Shown piece by piece: positions 5,906 to 10,451 of a stretch of 10,451 nt of DNA. The stretch comes from CAYQLK01 sp964426075 (lineage in GTDB: Bacteria > Patescibacteriota > Microgenomatia > CAYQLK01): contig CAYROP010000029.1 of NCBI GenBank assembly GCA_964426075.1, positions 1 through 10,451 of the forward strand, given 5' to 3'. The notes under the pieces were generated by a model, which had not been told where the DNA came from, searched no databases, and was given only the letters and a program-made list of their open reading frames with translations. Within the stretch, counting starts at the first letter, position 1; every line of letters starts with the position of its first letter. Both the position numbers and the translations under genes were made by a program.

Positions 5906-7843
5906 ATGGCTGACCAATCCACATACGAAGCAAAAGATATCCAAGTCCTTGAAGGACTAGAGCCAGTACGAAAGCGTCCCGGAATGTACATCGGATCAAC
6001 CGATGAGCGAGGTTTGCACCACATGATTGTTGAGGTCGTAGATAATAGTATTGATGAAGCCTTGGCTGGTTTTGCTTCTGAAATTTCTGTTGTGGTTCAC
6101 AAAGACTCCTCAGTTACCGTTGCTGACAACGGTAGGGGAATTCCAGTCGATATTCATCCCAAAATGAAAAAATCGACCCTTGAGGTCGTTATGACGGTTC
6201 TGCATGCAGGGGGTAAATTCTCTGAAGGCGCCTACAAAGTTTCTGGTGGGCTACACGGTGTCGGAGCTTCAGTTGTTAATGCCTTAAGCGAATACCTTCG
6301 AGTTGAAGTCAAACGAGACAACAAAGTCTATGTCCAAGAATACACACGAGGCAAGCCCAAAAAATCCGTCGAAGTTGGGGAAGAGAACAAGGAAACATCG
6401 GCCAAATTAGCTGGTCGTAAAACCGGCACCAAAACCACCTTCAAACCAGACCCACAAGTATTTCCAGTGACTGAAATATCATTCAAAAGAGTCAAAGACC
6501 AAATTAGAGAACGAGCTTATCTCGTTCCAAATATCTATTTTCACCTTCACGACGAGCGTAATGGAGCGGAATATCACTACTTTTTTGATGGTGGAATTAG
6601 ATCACTCATTAGGTCACTAAACCGAAACAAACAAATCGTCAACGACCCAGCCTTTTATGTCTCCAAAGAAACCGATGGTATTACTGTTGATGTCGTAATC
6701 CAGTACAACCAAAGCTTTGCAGAAACCGTCGAGAGTTTCGTCAATGTCATACGCACACCAGAAGGCGGAACGCATGTAACAGGTTTTAGAATGGCATTAA
6801 CTCGCGCCGTCAATGATTACGCCAAAGCCAAAGGATTCTTAAAAGAAAAAGATCTCGCCTTAACTGGTGACGACATGAAAGAAGGTCTAACAGCAGTCGT
6901 TGCTATCCGAATGAGTTCAGAAGGACTGCAATTCGAAGGTCAGACAAAAAGCAAACTAGGCAACTCTGAAGTTCAACCAATTGTTCAAAACGCAGTTAAA
7001 TCAGGCCTTGAAGAGTACTTTGAAGAAAACCCACGCGAAGCCACCAATATAATGGGTAAAGTAATTTTGGCCGCCAAAGCCAGAATGGCTGCCCGTGCCG
7101 CCAAAGAAGCTGTGCTTAGAAAAGGTGCACTCGAAGGCATGACCCTCCCAGGCAAACTTACCGATTGTCAAGAAAAAGATCCCGCAAAATGCGAACTATA
7201 TCTAGTCGAAGGAGACTCCGCTGGCGGAACCGCCAAAGGTGGACGTGATCGAAGATTCCAAGCAATTTTGCCACTTAGAGGCAAAATCCTAAACACCGAA
7301 CGTGCCAGACTTGACAAAGTTCTAGAATTCGAAGAAATCAAAAACCTCATTATTGCTCTCGGCACTGGCATTGGCGATACATTCAATATTGAAAAACTTC
7401 GTTATCACCGAGTAATGCTTATGACCGACGCTGACGTCGACGGCGACCACATCAACACTTTGCTTTTAACATTTTTCTATCGTTATTTACCCCAAATTGT
7501 CGAAAGCGGATATGTTTACATTGCCCAACCACCCCTTTACAAAGTTTCAGTCGGACAAAAATTTGATTACGCCTATAACGAAGAAGAAAAAGACAAACAA
7601 GTTAACAAACTTAAATCCGAAGGCAAAAATCCTTCCATTCAGCGATACAAAGGTCTAGGAGAAATGAATGCCGAACAGCTTTGGGAAACAACTCTTAACC
7701 CCGAACATCGTGTTGTTAAACAAGTAACTATTGACGACGCAGCTGAAGCTGACGAAACATTTAATATGTTAATGGGAGACGAAGTCCCTCCTCGTAAGAG
7801 GTTCATCCAAAGCCACGCTAAAATGGCAACACTTGATATTTAA
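5906..7843 (+). CDS. gyrB: DNA gyrase subunit B
   Basis: ATPase subunit of DNA gyrase, which with GyrA introduces negative supercoils using ATP. The 645 residues match the short GyrB form without the insert of about 170 residues found in E. coli. The GHKL ATPase domain shows LEGLEPVRKRPGMYIGS (15-31), catalytic E43 and N47 in EVVDNSIDEA, ADNGRGIP around D74, and GGLHGVG from 114. The transducer region contains QTKSKLGNSE. The TOPRIM domain has EGDSAGG from E435 and the metal-binding DADVDGD with D508, D510 and D512. The C-terminal tail has the conserved QRYKGLGEMNAEQLWETT. ATG 5906 matches the family's start, with no Shine-Dalgarno sequence in front. It ends 11 bases before gyrA, forming one operon. 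The gyrase rather than topoisomerase IV assignment rests on the GyrA-box in the partner gene. Confidence 0.97.
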   Translation: MADQSTYEAKDIQVLEGLEPVRKRPGMYIGSTDERGLHHMIVEVVDNSIDEALAGFASEISVVVHKDSSVTVADNGRGIPVDIHPKMKKSTLEVVMTVLHAGGKFSEGAYKVSGGLHGVGASVVNALSEYLRVEVKRDNKVYVQEYTRGKPKKSVEVGEENKETSAKLAGRKTGTKTTFKPDPQVFPVTEISFKRVKDQIRERAYLVPNIYFHLHDERNGAEYHYFFDGGIRSLIRSLNRNKQIVNDPAFYVSKETDGITVDVVIQYNQSFAETVESFVNVIRTPEGGTHVTGFRMALTRAVNDYAKAKGFLKEKDLALTGDDMKEGLTAVVAIRMSSEGLQFEGQTKSKLGNSEVQPIVQNAVKSGLEEYFEENPREATNIMGKVILAAKARMAARAAKEAVLRKGALEGMTLPGKLTDCQEKDPAKCELYLVEGDSAGGTAKGGRDRRFQAILPLRGKILNTERARLDKVLEFEEIKNLIIALGTGIGDTFNIEKLRYHRVMLMTDADVDGDHINTLLLTFFYRYLPQIVESGYVYIAQPPLYKVSVGQKFDYAYNEEEKDKQVNKLKSEGKNPSIQRYKGLGEMNAEQLWETTLNPEHRVVKQVTIDDAAEADETFNMLMGDEVPPRKRFIQSHAKMATLDI

Positions 7844-7854
7844 TAAAAACTAAA

Positions 7855-10451
7855 ATGGCAGAAAACACCGTAACTGATATTAATTACATCGGGCAAGTCA
7901 TCCAAAGTGGCATTGTCGCAGAAATGAAACGCTCATACCTCGACTACGCAATGAGTGTTATTGTTGCTCGCGCTTTACCTGATGTCAGAGATGGTCTCAA
8001 ACCTGTTCAGAGACGCATTATTTACGCAATGTACAAAGTCGGCCTTAGCCACACAGCACACTACTCCAAATGCGCTAAAGTTGTCGGAGAGGTTCTTGGT
8101 AAGTACCACCCACACGGAGACAGCCCCGTTTACGAAGCCCTCGTCAGAATGGCACAGGACTTCTCCTTGCGCTATCCATTAATTGATGGCCAAGGCAACT
8201 TCGGTTCCATTGACGGAGACCGAGCAGCTGCTATGAGGTACACAGAATGTCGTATGGCCTCAATTGCCAGCGAGCTTTTGCGTGACATGGACAAAGACAC
8301 TGTTACTTGGGGAGATAACTTCGACGGTACGCTCAAAGAGCCTAATCTTTTACCTTCAGTTATTCCTAACCTTCTACTTAATGGTGTCAACGGTATTGCT
8401 GTTGGTATGGCAACTTCAATTCCTCCCCACAACCTATCTGAAGTAATTGATGCAACCGTTCACTTAATAGAAAATCCTGAAGCTTCCGTTGAAGACCTTC
8501 TTCGTTATATCAAAGGACCAGATTTTCCAACCGGCGGAATTATCTATGATCAAGCAGAGATAACAGCCGCTTACGCAACCGGTCGTGGCCGAATCATAAC
8601 CAGAGCCAAAGCCGACATCGAAGAACGCAAAAACGGCAAATTCCAAATAATTATTACCGAGCTTCCTTACCAAGTTAACAAATCCGTCCTTATTCAAAGA
8701 ATCGCCGATCTCGTCAGAAACAAAAAGATCCAAGGTATTGCTGATTTACGTGATGACTCCGATCGCAAAGGTATGCGTATTACGATCGAGCTAAGACGCG
8801 ACGCCAAACCTCAATCTACACTCAACAACTTATTTAAGCTTACGGCAATGCAACAGAACTTCTCAGTTAATGCTGTAGGACTTATTGACGGTGTCCCACA
8901 AACAATGACGCTCAACATTATGTTGTCTGAGTTCATTAAACATCGCCAAAATATTATTACTAAACGCAGCGAATTCGACCTCAAAGCAGCAAAGGCTAGA
9001 GAACATATCCTCGAAGGACTTAAAATCGCTGTCGATAATATCGACGAAGTAATTAGAATCATCCGCGCCGCTCCCGACGCTGATACCGCCAAAGGTCAAT
9101 TAATGACCAAATTCAAACTCTCCGAACTCCAAGCCGTAGCCATCCTTGATATGCAGCTTAGAAGACTGGCAGCTCTTGAACGACTAAAGATCGAAGAGGA
9201 ACTCAAACAAGTCCGAGAAATGATCGCTTACTTAGAAGATCTACTAGCTCACCCAGAAAAGATCCTTCTCGTTGCCAAAAACGAACTCCTTGAAATCAAA
9301 GAAAAATATGGTGACGCCAGGCGTACCAAAATCGTCAAAACCAAAATTGGCGAATTCTCTGAAGAAGACTTAGTTGCCAACGAACCAACAATCGTAACTA
9401 TTACTCAAACTGGTTATATTAAACGCCAACTTCCTAGCACCTTCAAAACCCAAAGGCGAGGAGGCAAAGGTGTTAGTGGGATCACCACCAAAGAAGAGGA
9501 CGTAGTCTCACACTTGATTCGTTGTCAGACTCATGACTCTTTAATGTTCTTTACTAATCGTGGTCGTGTTTTCCAACTCAAAACTTACGAAGTTCCTGAG
9601 AGCTCAAGAGTCGCAAAGGGTCAGGCAATTATCAATCTTATTGATATCGAACAGCGCGAAGAAATCTTGTCGATTCTTCCGATTGCCAAAGCCACCCCAC
9701 CAGACGCAAACGTTTTACTTGTAACCAAAAAAGGTGTAGTCAAAAAAACTGCCATCGAAAAATTCAATAACATCCGAAAAACAGGAATTATTGCAATTAA
9801 CCTCGACAATGGTGACGAACTTCGCTGGGCCAAACTTACAAGCGGATCAGACTATATCCTCATTGTTTCAGACAATGGTCAGTCAATTAAATTTAATGAA
9901 AAGAACATCCGCTCTACTGCGCGCGACACTCGTGGCGTTCGAGGTATTAACCTCAAAGTCGGCGGTTCAGTTATTGGACTAACTGTTGGGCATGTCGATA
10001 ATGATCGGGACGAACTCTTAATTGTTACCGAAAACGGCTTTGGCAAAAAATCGCTTGCCACTGCTTGGACAATGCAGGGTAGGGGCGGTAAAGGTGTTAA
10101 AGCTGCCAATATCACCACCAAAACCGGCAAAATTGTTTCAGCCGAACTAATTAATGCAAAGGATGAATCGCTAGTCCTTACCTCCAAAAAAGGGCAGATT
10201 ATTAGACTCCCGCTCAAAAACATCCCCAGACTCGGCAGAGACACTCAAGGAGTCACGCTCATGAGATTTAGCAAAAGCGGTGACACTGTTTCAGCTGCTA
10301 CCACTATAGCCAAAGAAGAAGACAGCGAAAACCCAAGTACCAACAAAATTGGCAAAACCGTCTCATCTGGCAAACCTTCTACCAAATCAAATAAAGTAAA
10401 ACCCAAATCCAAAAAAGGAGTAGGGGAGTCAGAAGAAAAATCTGAAGAAAC
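7855..10451 (+). CDS. gyrA: DNA gyrase subunit A (partial, C-terminus beyond window edge)
   Basis: DNA cleavage and wrapping subunit of gyrase; 865 codons are visible and no stop is reached. The start at ATG 7855 gives MAENTVTDINYIGQV. The winged-helix region has ALPDVRDGLKPVQRRI (40-55) and GKYHPHGDSPVYEALVRMAQ (82-101). The catalytic tyrosine is Y129 in AAMRYTECRM. The C-terminal beta-pinwheel begins near residue 505 and carries a canonical GyrA-box QRRGGKG (533-539), which marks gyrase rather than ParC. A related QGRGGKG occurs later in the pinwheel, near residue 742. After about residue 818 the protein turns into a Lys, Ser and Glu-rich low-complexity tail. E. coli GyrA has 875 residues, so little should be missing. 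There is no Shine-Dalgarno sequence in the 11-base gap from gyrB, which suggests coupled translation. Confidence 0.97.
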   Translation, partial: MAENTVTDINYIGQVIQSGIVAEMKRSYLDYAMSVIVARALPDVRDGLKPVQRRIIYAMYKVGLSHTAHYSKCAKVVGEVLGKYHPHGDSPVYEALVRMAQDFSLRYPLIDGQGNFGSIDGDRAAAMRYTECRMASIASELLRDMDKDTVTWGDNFDGTLKEPNLLPSVIPNLLLNGVNGIAVGMATSIPPHNLSEVIDATVHLIENPEASVEDLLRYIKGPDFPTGGIIYDQAEITAAYATGRGRIITRAKADIEERKNGKFQIIITELPYQVNKSVLIQRIADLVRNKKIQGIADLRDDSDRKGMRITIELRRDAKPQSTLNNLFKLTAMQQNFSVNAVGLIDGVPQTMTLNIMLSEFIKHRQNIITKRSEFDLKAAKAREHILEGLKIAVDNIDEVIRIIRAAPDADTAKGQLMTKFKLSELQAVAILDMQLRRLAALERLKIEEELKQVREMIAYLEDLLAHPEKILLVAKNELLEIKEKYGDARRTKIVKTKIGEFSEEDLVANEPTIVTITQTGYIKRQLPSTFKTQRRGGKGVSGITTKEEDVVSHLIRCQTHDSLMFFTNRGRVFQLKTYEVPESSRVAKGQAIINLIDIEQREEILSILPIAKATPPDANVLLVTKKGVVKKTAIEKFNNIRKTGIIAINLDNGDELRWAKLTSGSDYILIVSDNGQSIKFNEKNIRSTARDTRGVRGINLKVGGSVIGLTVGHVDNDRDELLIVTENGFGKKSLATAWTMQGRGGKGVKAANITTKTGKIVSAELINAKDESLVLTSKKGQIIRLPLKNIPRLGRDTQGVTLMRFSKSGDTVSAATTIAKEEDSENPSTNKIGKTVSSGKPSTKSNKVKPKSKKGVGESEEKSEE

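Noticed and set aside
8172..10244. Several minus-strand and out-of-frame open frames within gyrA
   Set aside because: All lie inside a continuous, motif-confirmed gyrA frame and show no domains of their own.
1..10451. CRISPR arrays, insertion sequences, tRNA or rRNA genes
   Set aside because: No regularly spaced repeats, transposase motifs, terminal inverted repeats or cloverleaf sequences were seen on either strand.

Overview
The window reads as a chromosomal segment of a small-genome bacterium, most likely a Candidate Phyla Radiation (Patescibacteria) member. Support for this is the compact pilB-pilT-pilC cluster, the very small DNA polymerase III delta-prime-like protein, short intergenic gaps, several genes without a Shine-Dalgarno sequence, and overall moderate-to-low GC. 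The lineage is an inference; no 16S or ribosomal protein gene is present to settle it. The genetic code looks standard: TAA and TAG both end genes here.

Layout. Positions 1-3617, minus strand, form a type IV pilus motor operon, read right to left: pilB (assembly ATPase, interrupted by one in-frame TAA), pilT (retraction ATPase, intact) and pilC (inner-membrane platform, running off the left edge). Positions 3618-3785 are a divergent intergenic region with a candidate promoter on each strand. Positions 3786-4478 (+) encode a reduced delta-prime/HolB-like clamp-loader protein. Positions 4485-5805 hold two tandem, diverged paralogues of a Nudix-like family. Each has its own extended -10 promoter, a conserved leader, a TTG start and an intrinsic terminator, and their GC is clearly above that of the flanking genes. 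Positions 5815-10451 (+) hold gyrB and gyrA as a two-gene operon; gyrA is about 865 codons in when the window ends.

How the parts fit. The pilus genes form one functional unit (extension motor, retraction motor, platform). DNA gyrase subunits B and A are co-transcribed and assemble as A2B2. The two Nudix-like genes are self-contained transcription units from a local duplication; their substrates cannot be read from sequence.

Most worth a second look: the premature TAA inside pilB, between Walker A and Walker B; the duplicated Nudix-like cassettes with degenerate Nudix boxes and conserved leaders; and the clamp-loader protein with no P-loop. I found no CRISPR array, insertion sequence, tRNA, rRNA or attachment site.
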